64,000 bases of DNA from Haliclona indistincta. Its lineage: Eukaryota > Porifera > Demospongiae > Haplosclerida > Chalinidae. Position 1 is the stretch's first letter. Every line of letters begins with the position of its first letter. Below the pieces are notes generated by a model. The model did no database searches. It saw only the letters and a program-made list of their open reading frames with translations, and was not told the origin of the DNA. Shown piece after piece: positions 1-10,978 of the stretch. The position numbers were made by a program, and so were the translations under genes. The DNA lies in contig OZ024784.1 of NCBI GenBank assembly GCA_964017065.1, forward strand, positions 18,007,344 to 18,071,343, read 5' to 3'.

Positions 1-710
1 TTGTCCGCATATTGCATCCGTGTAGCTATTGAACGCGTGACAATGACGTCACCAAGACCGAGAAAAGTCGAGCAAGCTGCCAGACCCTATCTCAGAAGCA
101 AAGCGGAAGAGGTGTGGTCTGGGAACGAGACTAGACCAGCTGACCTGATGTGGTCACGCCTACATACTGCACAACAGAGACTAGGCATAGCAGATAGGCA
201 AGTTACAGTGCTGGATAAACCTATACACATAGACACACATCAGGTTGCACGCAGCAACGCCATAAATGAGTCAGTAATAAACTAATGTCTGTCCATAATA
301 ATCGTGTTGCTGACTATAAACACGTTACAACATGCTCGTATGCACCAGTAAGGCTCAATATTACAGCTATAACACTCTCTGCACAAGCGCTCTAAGATGA
401 GTCTTGTGACAGGCAGTGACTGGCTGGTAGCTATTAGCAAGTCATTAGATAGGAACAATCAGCTGATATCACAGCTTAGTGGGTAAATAGGATGGGGAAA
501 GAGCTGATTCTAGGAAAGACTGTTTGCTGTTATGAGTCAAAGAGAAAGAGGGAAAGAGAAACAGGGACAGCCCTGAGGGTCAAAAGTGGTGGGAGGGATC
601 ATGAACAAAACAGTGTCAACTGTTGTCAGAATGCTAAGTGATTCACAAACTGGTGTTGATGGGTTCTGAAGACTTTGTGCAAACACAATAAGGAGAGAGA
701 GGGAGAGGGA

Positions 711-748
<38 letters not shown>

Positions 749-1680
749 AGTGTGTAACTACAGCTCCTCAATAGGAATCTAGCATACAGCTATATACGAG
801 TGTTTACACTGCACTGCCACACACTGTTACAATGACATCCAGCCAACAATGTACCAATACACAGTCACCTTCACCTGATGACGAATGGTGTACAGCAGCA
901 ACAAGCTCCAGATTGATAAGTAGAAACCAACTAGGCATACCTAAAATATCCCCACCTAGCCTTAAGCTACAAATACCAACCATTTCAAAGCTCTGTGATA
1001 ACAAGGACACTGAAACATACACTAGTGTACATGTCAGCCACTACACTACTATCCATACACTTGCACACACAGTTCGGAATGATAAGTACCTGTGCATTCC
1101 TGGCATACCTGACTAAAATGTACCATTGTCCTACAATCCTAAATTCCTAATCTAACAAGGGGGAGGTGAACCACTGCCTAGTATGCTGTGGCAGACATTT
1201 TATACTTGTAATCTAGACCACCATCACCTGAATCACTCGTATTTAACTACTCACGACACTCCCTGGTCGTTCACAGAACCTCAGGCTTACCGCGGAGCTG
1301 ATCAGCAACTATTTAACCCACTAGCATGCCTTCTATTGATACAAGCCCGACATGTCACTCTCGTGTGGAACAGTACACATGTATCTTAAAATTGAGTCGG
1401 GCTAGTGCCAATCGCGGGACAAGTTCCCGCTCGATCACGCGAGCGACTAACCTCTCTGAGCCGCGCCAATGGCAGGCGAAGTAGCTCGTTCACAGCTGAC
1501 AGGAGGAGATAGGACACCGCGCCATGTTACTCTGAACGGTCAAAAGATAAGAGGATGTTGACTTTGGCAGTGACTGGCAATAATTATTATTAACTAACTT
1601 CCGGTTATCAATCAATAATAAATCTTTAGGCGGGAAATTTAAAATTAATACAATAAAATCACAGTAATAACACACTGAAA
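1..1680. other. Left-edge region without a convincing gene
   Basis: I see no recognisable gene here. An open frame runs from the left edge to base 285 on the + strand and could be the last exon of an upstream gene, but its product resembles nothing I know. A second open frame at 832-1116 (+) is also unrecognised and overlaps an antisense frame of similar length, as expected by chance. A GA-rich microsatellite lies at about 690-745. The stretch at about 1395-1480 is locally GC-richer and could belong to the 3' flank of the gene on the other strand. Confidence 0.5.
690..745. repeat. (GA)n microsatellite
   Basis: Imperfect GA/GGGA dinucleotide tract of roughly 55 bp, read directly from the sequence. 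Similar GA tracts recur at 51898-51912, 53325-53350 and 57096-57264, so purine-rich microsatellites are common in this genome. Confidence 0.9.
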
Positions 1681-4600
1681 TCACATATCGAGTAAAGGTT
1701 CTCTAAGCTGACATGAATCATGGTTTAAAAAGAGTTCATTTGTTGAGAAATTGCTCTTAGTATCTGTTGATCTTTCTGTCATCATATTAATTGTATTTGT
1801 GAAGCTGACAGCTCTCGTGTTCTCAGTGACATTGCGCCGCTTGTGATGTAGCTTCCTCACATGTTGCACTACAAGCACCACATGGTATGCTACTACAGCT
1901 GTACTAGTGCAGAGCATTACGATAAGGTTGATGAGCAGCAGATACGCTCCGTTCTCTCCACCCAAAGCAACATACAGGTTGACGCATACGAGAACAATGG
2001 CGTTGAACACAACCCAAATATCAAGGACGTTGACCAGGTCTTGCTCGAACGGAGCAATAGCAGCTTGAACTATAGTGAAAGCAGTAAGTAGTAACAGCGT
2101 CAGTAAGATTTGCTGGTGAGGATAGCGCCCTCTCAAGATGGCATATGTAACATAGATGATAACCAGTAGAATCAGTCTCACACCAAACCAATAGCGTCTA
2201 TTGTCCTTGTATGGACCGTGGATAGCATCAATGAAAGGTCTCAGTTTGTTGACCCATCGATAGCGAAGACCAAACGATCCCAAAGTACCAATCAGTAAGT
2301 AAGGGACTATTACCAACACTGTCACCAGTGTAGAGACACACAAGAGAAATATGTGCCCAAAATTCCCTCCAAATGAAACACTGCCATCTGCCAACCAGAC
2401 CAGGTGCTCACTGTTTTCAGTTACTACGGTAACAGAGGCAAACACTTCTATGACAGTGATGAGTAGACTAGAGAAGGAGAGGTGAATTAGTGTTACTAGA
2501 ACCTGTACTGAAGATTGCATGAGGAGTTTAGATACTCGAGAAGAACACCGAGCTGCTACCATTACTGCAGCTACTAAGAGCCAGAGATAGAAAGAGAAGG
2601 CAAATCGAAGTCCCAATTTAACAGACATGGTCATTCCATCATAGAGACAAGAAGCAAAGGCTTGATCAAGGTTCAGGAAATAGAAAGGTGCTGCAAATGG
2701 AATGAGAAATGTCTTGTTTTCTATCAGGCTAGTTGTTACGGCAAACAGGTTTGCATAGAAAATAATTCCACCAATTGTTCCCAAGTGAAGTGTTAGATTT
2801 AGTGCAAACATGATCACAACAGCTATTATACCTCCTCCAAGATATACTATGATAGTGAACAACCAGTAGTTGGAGCACTCCATGCACATGTGAGGCCCCA
2901 GAGATATACTATAGCCAGGTAGACAGTTACCACAGAGAATACCAATCCTGTTGTTGAGACAAATTGAGGCATTTGGAGTTGATGCCTGTAGCTTTTTAGA
3001 GCTGTTACAGTAATATTGTGGACAAAATGGAGCAAATCCAATCTTTATGCTGCCTGTGTCGTTCTCAACTATACCGATCCAATTCAGTGCTTTTGGTGTG
3101 AGAAATTTATTTTCTTGATCACACTGAATATCTATGGTATTCAAAAATCCGTTGCACTGACACATTCCATCAGATTCACTCAATAAGAATCCTGGTGGGC
3201 AAGGTCTGAGGGAAATATTCTGATAGGCTAGTGAAGGCAGGCCTGGTACAGCAAAGTTCAACCTACCAATTCCCTCTTCAAATTTACTGTGAATTGTGTA
3301 TGTGAGGTTTCTGCACTGTTCATCATAAAGTGTGCTTATTTCTTGGTCGGTTCTTATCCACCAACCTGGCAGAGGTTTGATGGTTGATTCAGTTCTACTG
3401 AAGCTAGCATTCAATTGAGAGAAGACACTACCTCCAATAGAGTCTATGCCTATCAAGCTGACATGGATGTTGTCTCCTGGGTGGACAAAGGCTGTCGGAA
3501 AATCCAACTGGCAGTCAGGTGTGTTGTTAACACAAGGACAGATACTTAGAGCTGGAGAGGTGAGGGCGCTGGTTGTGTTCTCTTTAAAGGTGAAGACTCT
3601 GCTGTAGAGTCTTGTAAGATGTCGTGAAAAGACACGCACGCCGACCTGGAAGCATTGCTGTATTGGAGCAGCAAATATAGAATGACCGGATCTAAAAGCT
3701 ACATTATTGTCAAACGTTACATTAAGATTTACATCAAACCATCTTTTTTCATCGGAATCCACCTGGACGACACACACATAGTTGTCTGTTCCACCTTCAT
3801 TGGCGTAGATTGCTCCTCCATCTAAAAATGCTTGGTTGTTTTGGAAAAGGACAGTACTGTTCTCGGCAAGAATCAGATGAGAATTGCTTCTAAGCAGCAT
3901 GGCAGCACCTTGAGTAGCTGTATTATCCCTAAAGGTAACAAGTCCAGTTAGGTAAACATCACTTGCAAAAGCATTGATAACAGTCCCGTAATTGTTGACA
4001 AACTTGCTGCCGAGAAATGCAGTCCCCTTGATCGTCACTCTGCCTAGCCGAGTGAAAAGAAACTGGCTCGAGTTAGTCATGGTATTCACATTGATGTCTC
4101 CAAAGTACTGTGAATTGTCCTCGACATGTACGTCAGTCATCCTCAAACTGAGAGGTTTCTGATTACTAATAAGACCGTATGTGGTTTCAGCAAACATGCA
4201 GATTCCAGTGTAGTAAGCTCTATTGAATGTGAAGTTTACTCTTTCCAGCTCAACAACAACATCAAACAATGGTTGACTCGACATCACTATGTAAACAGTT
4301 GAACTGGTCTTACTCCCTCCACTGCGAGCATGATTCGTAATCAACGTATCACGCATTGATATCGGCGTCCACTCTGACTTCTGATAAGACTGACTAAATT
4401 CAAACGATCTTACGTAGTCTCTTGTGAAATAGATAGATGATGTCATCCCTGAGCCAGGACAGAAGCTGACTATGTTGGTGTTATTAGATAGTACAGTGTT
4501 ACCCGATAAAACCAACGAAGCAGTGTGGGGAGAGTTAATGTAAGCAGCAAAGAGGCCTCCGGTTGTGGTGCCATTGTTCTGAGCTATAGTGCACTGGTCG

Positions 4601-5454
4601 AGAACGACTTGATACATAAAAGTTGTCTGAGCAAAGATTGTGGTCATTCCGGCTGCTCCAAAAAAAGGAATACGATCGGGATTGAATCGAAACGCACTGT
4701 GCGTGCACAGAAAGTCATCGTTGAAGTATGTGTTGTTTCGAAATTGAGAGTTAGCGATTCGAAGAACACTCAATGTCTGGTTGTGAAATGGACTGTCCTT
4801 GGTATCATGAGTAAAAACTGCAACTCCTGAACCGTAGCAAGTGTAGTTACCTCGAGTGAAATCGGGTAATCTTGCACAAAATGTACCTCCTGAAGAGTTA
4901 AGTATTTGTAAGCTGTTGAATGAAGAAGAGCCATATGAATTGGCAGCAATGACAGCAAACCCATAGTACTCAGTGACGGCAATGTTGTTGAGAGTGAGGT
5001 CAAGTGTCTCACTTAGGAAAAGCACAGCAGATTGGTTTGTTCCAAAATACACAGGCACCTCAGTGGAGTTTTCATAAACAAGTGCCTCTTGAGACAGTAC
5101 TCCACCGCACTGAGAAAAACTGAGGTCCCTCAGAGTCAAGTTGCTACTGTTAAGGAAAGCAAAACCTCGCGTGGTGAAGAAGGAGAACTCGCTGGTATGT
5201 TTGCATATTATCTCTGCACGTTTTCCCGGCGTATCGCTGGAGACAATGACATTGGCGAGGTTCTGAACGACACAGAAACTGCCTGGGGAGATTAAGTGGG
5301 TGATATTTGTAGGGAGCACCAGTTGAAGGGTTCCTTGTTGAAGAATTTCCCTCCCTTCTCCACAGAGGTAGTGTTCCAGTGACTGGGAGCTACCGACAGT
5401 GAGTGCTTCGGTCCGTGAAAGAGCACACAGCGCGAAGATTAGCAACGCGATCAT
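1681..5454 (-). CDS. Divergent beta-helix multi-pass membrane receptor (1257 aa)
   Basis: Single-exon gene of 1257 codons starting with a signal peptide (about residues 1-18, MIALLIFALCALSRTEALT region). Residues about 20-650 are a repetitive, N-glycosylation-rich ectodomain with beta-helix-like turns (FRDNTATQGAA, FQNNQAFLDGGAIY). A linker domain and a Cys-rich module (CPPGF near residue 740, then GILCGNCLPGYS) follow, then about 8 hydrophobic segments and a short tail ending EPLLDM. The architecture matches the 8033-51759 array, but the protein is much more diverged: the HSCYCCVK loop and the FPARL tail are absent. It lies on the opposite strand from the ancestral array. The WFGVRLILL stretch after the YKDNRRY motif matches the FAGLYFAYR region of the paralogues. 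Role unknown; a surface receptor or channel-like protein is inference. Confidence 0.8.
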   Translation of the reverse strand: MIALLIFALCALSRTEALTVGSSQSLEHYLCGEGREILQQGTLQLVLPTNITHLISPGSFCVVQNLANVIVSSDTPGKRAEIICKHTSEFSFFTTRGFAFLNSSNLTLRDLSFSQCGGVLSQEALVYENSTEVPVYFGTNQSAVLFLSETLDLTLNNIAVTEYYGFAVIAANSYGSSSFNSLQILNSSGGTFCARLPDFTRGNYTCYGSGVAVFTHDTKDSPFHNQTLSVLRIANSQFRNNTYFNDDFLCTHSAFRFNPDRIPFFGAAGMTTIFAQTTFMYQVVLDQCTIAQNNGTTTGGLFAAYINSPHTASLVLSGNTVLSNNTNIVSFCPGSGMTSSIYFTRDYVRSFEFSQSYQKSEWTPISMRDTLITNHARSGGSKTSSTVYIVMSSQPLFDVVVELERVNFTFNRAYYTGICMFAETTYGLISNQKPLSLRMTDVHVEDNSQYFGDINVNTMTNSSQFLFTRLGRVTIKGTAFLGSKFVNNYGTVINAFASDVYLTGLVTFRDNTATQGAAMLLRSNSHLILAENSTVLFQNNQAFLDGGAIYANEGGTDNYVCVVQVDSDEKRWFDVNLNVTFDNNVAFRSGHSIFAAPIQQCFQVGVRVFSRHLTRLYSRVFTFKENTTSALTSPALSICPCVNNTPDCQLDFPTAFVHPGDNIHVSLIGIDSIGGSVFSQLNASFSRTESTIKPLPGWWIRTDQEISTLYDEQCRNLTYTIHSKFEEGIGRLNFAVPGLPSLAYQNISLRPCPPGFLLSESDGMCQCNGFLNTIDIQCDQENKFLTPKALNWIGIVENDTGSIKIGFAPFCPQYYCNSSKKLQASTPNASICLNNRIGILCGNCLPGYSISLGPHMCMECSNYWLFTIIVYLGGGIIAVVIMFALNLTLHLGTIGGIIFYANLFAVTTSLIENKTFLIPFAAPFYFLNLDQAFASCLYDGMTMSVKLGLRFAFSFYLWLLVAAVMVAARCSSRVSKLLMQSSVQVLVTLIHLSFSSLLITVIEVFASVTVVTENSEHLVWLADGSVSFGGNFGHIFLLCVSTLVTVLVIVPYLLIGTLGSFGLRYRWVNKLRPFIDAIHGPYKDNRRYWFGVRLILLVIIYVTYAILRGRYPHQQILLTLLLLTAFTIVQAAIAPFEQDLVNVLDIWVVFNAIVLVCVNLYVALGGENGAYLLLINLIVMLCTSTAVVAYHVVLVVQHVRKLHHKRRNVTENTRAVSFTNTINMMTERSTDTKSNFSTNELFLNHDSCQLREPLLDM

Positions 5455-6836
5455 CCTTAGTTACCAGGCGTCTCTATACCTGCCTCATAATACGGCAGAT
5501 GGGTAAGTTTACACAAAGAAGCAGTGCAAATCACAACTGATAAATGAGTGGACCTTGCACCCCGACACAGGTTCCTTGGTACCACAAAGATAAGCCCGAA
5601 CAGCCGGGCATATAATTATGTTCAAGGGGACTATACAATGATGTACTATTAAGGTGGCGGGTGCGCATGAATATCATTATAAGCCTGACTTTTTGTTAAC
5701 TGTTTTTCTCTACTTATCTGCAGGCCAGAAGCTGCAAACTTGCACTACACAGTTGTTTTATGATATACTCACTGTTTATGAACGGTTTTTAGCGATAAAA
5801 CGCACAGCAGCGCTTGTTCACGACGGGCAGCGCGACGGCGCCTATTGTACCACTTTACTCGAGCGTCCTAGGTCCTGCAACGCTACAGATCGCCACAGAG
5901 CTTTCTCATACCATCGACATGATCACCTTGTATCCTTTTTTCGATATTCGATTCCTAAGTAAGTAAAACTGGCAAACGCATACGCCCACGCAGAACTTCA
6001 GCAGCCATAACTCGCGCCACGGGCAGAAAACAGCAAAAAGCATACTTGGTCACCTGGAGAAGACACGTATGAACAGTCTAGGCGCTTGAGCGCTGGAATT
6101 GCAAACACGATGTGAGCACGAAATGGTTCATAAAAAGTTGTGTATTGTAGGCGTGCATACTTTAATGCTAGAGTTTGGTGATCCAGGGTTATTATTATTT
6201 TTTTTTTACTTAGGAATCGAATATCGAAAAAAGGATACAAGGTGATTATGTCGATGGTATGAGAAAGCTCTGTGGCGATCTGTAGCGTTGCAGGGCCTAG
6301 GACGCTCGAGTAAAGTGGTACAATAGGCACCGTCGCGCTGCCCGTCGTGAACAAGCGCTGCTGTGCATTTTATCGCTAAAAACCGTTCATAAACAGTGAG
6401 TATATCATAAAACAACTGTGTAGTGCAAGTTTGCAGCTTCTGGCCTGCAGATAAGTAGAGAAAAACAGTTAACAAAAAGTCAGGCTTATAATGATATTCA
6501 TGCGCACCCGCCACCTTAACATACATGGAGGTATGCAGTATGATGTCACTGATGATTTGATTACCGTGGTTCCTGCATTTCTACGACTGCAGTACAACTG
6601 AAAGTTCACAAGAGAAAGCACGACACTGGAACTGTCTGATAAGTAAATAAAACAACTGGTACTACATCGTGATACACGATCTCCGGTAACACTCAATGCG
6701 TAGATGATCTATGCTCGATGCAAGCAGAGAGTCTGGTGCAGATCAAATATGGGTGGAGCTCCTAGGGTGGGGCCCGGGGCGCGGCTCGAGTAGTTTAACC
6801 CTTTGTTTGCTGTCGATGTCTGTAAAGTTCTTTGTG
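5455..6836. other. Intergenic region between two divergent genes, mostly a transposable element
   Basis: The gap between the divergent receptor (-) and SAYSD1 (+) probably holds both promoters. Most of it (5649-6519) is a fold-back element described separately. About 6750-6790, just upstream of SAYSD1, is GC-rich and may be promoter sequence. No TATA box is clear. Confidence 0.5.
5649..6519. mobile_element. Fold-back (long inverted repeat) TTAA-flanked MITE
   Basis: An 871-bp unit whose two arms, 5649-5962 and 6206-6519, are inverted copies of about 314 bp differing at only a few positions. It begins TTAAGGTGGCGGGTGCGCAT and ends with the reverse complement, so TTAA sits at both ends and is probably the target duplication. 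The central spacer (5963-6205) is unrelated to the arms and codes for nothing I recognise. The open frames inside each arm are mirror images and not genes. The same TTAAGGTGGCGG terminus occurs at 10975 and, in variant form, at 10388. TTAA targets are typical of piggyBac-type transposases; that assignment is inference because no transposase is present. Confidence 0.85.
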
Positions 6837-7343
6837 ATGTCGACCTCAAAGTTTCAAAGTGTTCAGGAGCAACTGAAAGCTTACCGAAGAGCTAAAGCTG
6901 ATAATCATTCGGAAGAGATAAGCAAAAGAGAATCTTCGTCTTCTGACATAGAAACCGCCACAAATCTGAATTCTGACTCTGATCGCTCAGGCTCTGCAAA
7001 AGAAAATACAACAAAACATGTCAAAACGGAGGTAAAAACAGGTTCATCTCTTTCAACCAACACTCTCAATGACAGTGAATCGTCGAGTTGGTGGCTGTTT
7101 GCTTTGAAAGCTCTTCTCTGGGTGCTTCTCTTTGGGTTTTTCGTGCAGATTGAGTTTGGAATGGTTTTTCTAGTCTCTTCTGGTCTATACCTCATGTATG
7201 CTTCGATGCGAGGGAGTCGTAGGAAGCCGTCAGAGATGAGTGCATACTCTGTGTTTAACAAAAACTTTGAAAAGATTGATGGTACATTGTCAGCTGAACA
7301 GTTTGAGAGGGAAATCAGATACGGGCCAACCTCAGTAAGATGA
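6837..7343 (+). CDS. SAYSD1: SAYSvFN domain-containing protein 1 homologue
   Basis: The product of about 168 residues ends in a SAYSvFN domain: SAYSVFNKNFEKIDGTLSAE is seen directly near residues 134-153, followed by QFEREIRYG. The N-terminus (FQSVQEQLKAYRRAKA) resembles the short amphipathic start of animal SAYSD1. It is followed by a Ser/Asp-rich linker and a hydrophobic stretch (WWLFALKALLWVLLFGFFV, then MVFLVSSGLYLMYA) that would form an ER-membrane hairpin. In animals SAYSD1 is an ER protein associated with the translocon and UFMylated ribosomes. The frame extends upstream to 6711, but ATG 6837 (alternatively 6816) gives the family-like start, and upstream residues look untranslated. Human SAYSD1 is about 183 aa. 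The gene has no intron here and is unrelated to the receptor array around it. Confidence 0.9.
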   Translation: MSTSKFQSVQEQLKAYRRAKADNHSEEISKRESSSSDIETATNLNSDSDRSGSAKENTTKHVKTEVKTGSSLSTNTLNDSESSSWWLFALKALLWVLLFGFFVQIEFGMVFLVSSGLYLMYASMRGSRRKPSEMSAYSVFNKNFEKIDGTLSAEQFEREIRYGPTSVR

Positions 7344-8032
7344 CCACATCACTCTACTATACTACTACTGTTTGTGCTATAACCATTCCACTAACTATTC
7401 AACTGCGCAATAATTATTCTAACTGATACTCTTTCAATACTCTTTCAAAGTGTTAAAAATTTGTTATCCAAAAATTAATTTTTAGTCAAATTTTTGATAC
7501 TTGGTTATCCAAAATTTTAGTAAAATTTTTTGATACTTGGTTATCCAAAAAATTAGTCAAAGTTTTGATACTTAAAAAATTTAATCAAATTTTGGTTATT
7601 TAAAACTTTTAGTCTACTGCATTGTATATAAATAGCCGATTCTCATAGATTGTGTTTGGTCTATTACTGAATTACAATGTTTTGAATATATGCTCCACAT
7701 TGTATTTGTGACTAGATTTTCAGATGCAGGCCAATTTTGTGATCCGAAAGTGACACAACTACTCTGAGAAAACCATGTTATTTACCAGCTTCCAGAGCAC
7801 AATAATTATTGTTGTCACGAGGCAATCACACATGGTTTCTCACATGTATACTCAAATCTAATAGTTTAACATACATGCGAGCGAGGAGTATCAAAACAAT
7901 GTTTTGATGACATTTGATGTGTATACAAATAATGGAGTCTCATGATCACAACATCGAACGTTAAAACTGAAAAGAAAAAAGAATTTTGAATAGCACCATA
8001 GCGTCCAGCAGAACACGACCCAAGTCACTGCT
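7344..8032. other. AT-rich intergenic region with short tandem repeats
   Basis: No gene is visible. From about 7455 to 7600 a unit of roughly 40-50 bp, with core TGATACTTGGTTATCCAAAA, is repeated about three times with decay. A TATATAAATA box lies at 7625-7634, about 400 bp before the next ATG, too far to assign confidently. Confidence 0.55.
7455..7600. repeat. Degenerate AT-rich tandem repeat
   Basis: Three to four decayed copies of a unit containing TTTTGATACTTGGTTATCC, separated by A/T-rich spacers with TTAGT. Some halves are also inverted (CAAAATT/AATTTTG), so the tract could fold. Read by eye; unit length is approximate. Confidence 0.6.
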
Positions 8033-10391
8033 ATGAGACAGCTGCTGCTTTTAGTGTGTCTTCTCAGATGCTGTGTCTCTGCCCTAGAGATCATCATCTC
8101 AGAGAAAGGAAGTGACACTCAATCTTGTCTTGAGGAACACGACCCGCTGGTCTCCTGTCAGTCTCTGGTCAAGGTCTCTGAGTATGTGACTAGTCACAAG
8201 CTCAACAATGTAACCATCAGGATCAATGACACTAACTACACTCTTCAAGGAGTAGCTAATTTCAGTGGAGTTGAGAATGTATCTATTACTGGAAGAGGCC
8301 ACTCTCTAACACACATCAACTGCAATAGCTCATGCAACCATGGAGCAGGAATAGCCTTTGATAACTCATTTCAAATTACCCTCACAAACTTTACCATCAG
8401 TAACTGTGGAGCAACTATTTTTAGCAATGATGAACTGAAAAATTGGACAAACCTAACTGGTTATGGCACAGCAATACAGTTCGTTTATTGTTCTCAAGTC
8501 AGTGTATCAGATATTGTGGTGTACAGGAGCATTAGTCAAGGTCTTACGTTTATCAACACAGGATCAACAGTGCAAGTGACCAAATCTTATTTCATCAACA
8601 ACACGGTCTCTCGATCTCATTGGTTTGGTGGTGGTGCTTTACAGATACTATTCTTTGGAACAAAGGTACTAAATATGTCCAATAATTATACCATCGCTAA
8701 TAGTACGTTCCTGTACAATGATGTTGGCAAACGAATTAAGAGTTCATCAGATATCTACAAATCGTATTATTGTGAAAGAGGTGGTGGAGTTCGTATTGCA
8801 GTTTTTGACAATGTTTTGATAAATAGCACCATAAAACTGTTTAATAACACGCTAGAAGGGAACACTGCTGTTTTTGGTGGTGGCATACTGGTCTGCCTCA
8901 GTGGAAATACAACAGGTAACACGATAAATATTTCACACAGCAAAATTATTGCCAACAAGGCTATAGCAGGAGGAGGAGGCTTTGATGCTGGGTACACTAT
9001 GCATAACTATCACAATCCAAGAGAAAACGACATTTTTATATTCAATTCTTCTTTTGAGCACAATACTGCACTTTTTGGTGGCGGCCTTTCGGTGTTTGGT
9101 GGTTTTATTAGTTTCTTTGATGAGCACACCCATAATCACATCAACCTTAGCAGCTGTCGTTTTAAGAGCAATGCAGCTCGAGGCGGAGCAGCTGTTAACA
9201 TTGGTCCAGACATTTTAAAATATGATGGATCGCAGGCTTTAATGACTATTCAGTTTGAAAACTGTACAATTGAAAATAACTTTATAGCATTTGACTCTAC
9301 TCATAGCGGAGCTTCTGGTGGAAATGGAGCCTTCTTTGCTTCAGTTATTGCTGTGAAGTTTTTGGGCACAACAATCTTCAAAGGCAACAACGGTACAGCT
9401 TTATATCTTGATTCAACAATAGTAATGTTTAATCAACACAGCATTGTTGATTTTAGTAACAACTCTGGTTACCAAGGGGGTGCAATTCTCTTGTTTGGAA
9501 AGTCAGCCATCTATATGGATGATAGCGGCCACTTACGATTTTGGAACAACTCAGCCACTAAGTCTGGTGGAGCAATTTGTGCTTTAACTAGTGAGAAACA
9601 TGTCTTGTCTTATATGAACTCTTGCTTTTTGAAGGTCAAAAGCCCTCGTAGCAAGTTGAATAATATCACCTTTTCTTTCCAAAATAACAGTGCCACAATT
9701 GGTCACGATATCTATGCAACATCGATTGCCTCATGTGATATGCTGTGCAGACGTAGATTAGCTTTTAACAGTTTGAATCACTTTTTTGACGAAATTTGCT
9801 ATGGCAACTTTAATTTTGGAGACTCTCGAGATCACATTGACATCACCAAGCATGTTGCAACATCACCAATGAATGTCACCTCAGTCGCCGTAAGCTCTTC
9901 ATCAGTGATGTCCATTGTCCCTGGAATTTTGACTCGACTTGGCATTGTTCAATATGACGAGATAGGGGGTAATGTCAGTCAACTATTTCCTCTCACGGCT
10001 AGGGTACAGAGCTTGACCCATAATGATAGCATTAAAGTGGATCCCTCTTACAGCATCATCACTAATAATGAAATAATTCTCTTTGGGTCTTCTGGAGCTG
10101 AGGGAGACCTTGTGCTTGAAAGTCAATCAATTCGATACATCGTACGATTCAAACTATCTCAGTGTGGTCCTGGGTTTGTTTTGAGCAAAGGAAAGGATAA
10201 GAGATGTATTTGTAGTGCTAGTTCGAACAATGAGTCATTAAGCTATGTTTCACTGAGGTGTCAACCAAGTGGATTGGTTGGAATTGCCATCAACTATTGG
10301 GCAGGTTATCCAAACAGCAGCATTGCTTCTCAAGATAGTTTATACACTGGAGTTTGTGTTACACAATTGTGCAACCCTATGGATTTCTTAA
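8033..10391 (+). pseudogene. 5' part of array receptor split by TTAA elements
   Basis: This part encodes a signal peptide (MRQLLLLVCLLRCCVSALE), about 600 residues of beta-helix repeats (GGGL/GGGA with FxNN turns), the linker domain (GIVQYDEIGGNVSQLFPLTA) and the start of the Cys-rich module (CGPGFVLSKG, YTGVCVTQLC). Translation then enters transposon DNA at the TTAA at 10388-10391 and stops at 10448-10450 after about 19 foreign residues. Taken alone this would be a soluble ectodomain without membrane segments. It continues at 11652; joining the parts through a single TTAA keeps the frame exactly (2359 + 1433 = 3792 nt, 1264 codons). No other disabling change was seen, so the insertion may be recent. 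Confidence 0.85.
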
Positions 10392-10978
10392 GGGGGCGGT
10401 GCATGATTTTATGGGGGACTTTGATGTGCTGCATCTTGTTTTCTGCTTAGCATATATGCACAAAAGTGCTTTTATTGATTAGACCAAGTCTAACACTACC
10501 TGCCGTGCAACTATGGCGAGCTGGTGACGCTCTCGGGTACGCACAAAAGACCTCGCTTCTGCTACATGGTTTGTACACGTTTTCTCGACTTCTGAGCTAG
10601 AGATCGACGAGCTGTAAACGCAGTACTATTCAGTACCATCTTGCGCAGAAACGTATAGAGCGATTTGTCGATATTCGTTCGCGAAGGTAGCAAAGCAGCG
10701 TTCGTGCACTAGAAAAAACTACGCTGTAAAAAAAGTAAGCGCTATTACGAAAATTCGCTCTATACGTTTGTGCGCAAGATGCTACTGAATAGCACTGCGT
10801 TTACAGCGCGTCGATCTCTTGCTCAGAAGTCGAGAAAACGTGTACAAACCATCCGTGTATTATTTCTGCCATACTCTTATGGGAGATCGGTTTGTTTATA
10901 AATAGTTATTCAACCACAAGAACATAACCATGTAACTATGAATAATTTGAATATTAAGTCCTTGCACCGCCACCTTAA
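10388..10978. mobile_element. TTAA-flanked MITE, first of two abutting copies
   Basis: The left end reads TTAAGGGGGCGGTGCATG. The right end is the inverted counterpart, so the reverse complement of its end reads TTAAGGTGGCGGTGCAAGG. TTAA is present at both borders and the right one is shared with the next element. Inside is a long imperfect hairpin (10566-10852). No transposase is encoded. Insertion at the TTAA codon context of the receptor gene truncates that gene. Confidence 0.85.
10566..10852. repeat. Inverted repeat inside the TTAA element
   Basis: Arms 10566-10668 and 10750-10852 are inverted copies of about 103 bp with roughly 90 percent identity by eye (for example TTTGTACACGTTTTCTCGAC against its complement near 10830-10850). 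Between them is about 80 bp of loop. If transcribed, it would form a long stem. Confidence 0.85.

Noticed and set aside
1..285. Terminal exon of an upstream gene
   Set aside because: The frame is open from the edge but the product is unrecognised, so it is mentioned only in the left-edge region entry.
5654..6526. Two similar open frames of about 102-106 codons, one on each strand, as a small gene pair
   Set aside because: They are mirror images created by the 314-bp inverted arms of a transposable element. There is no independent coding signal.
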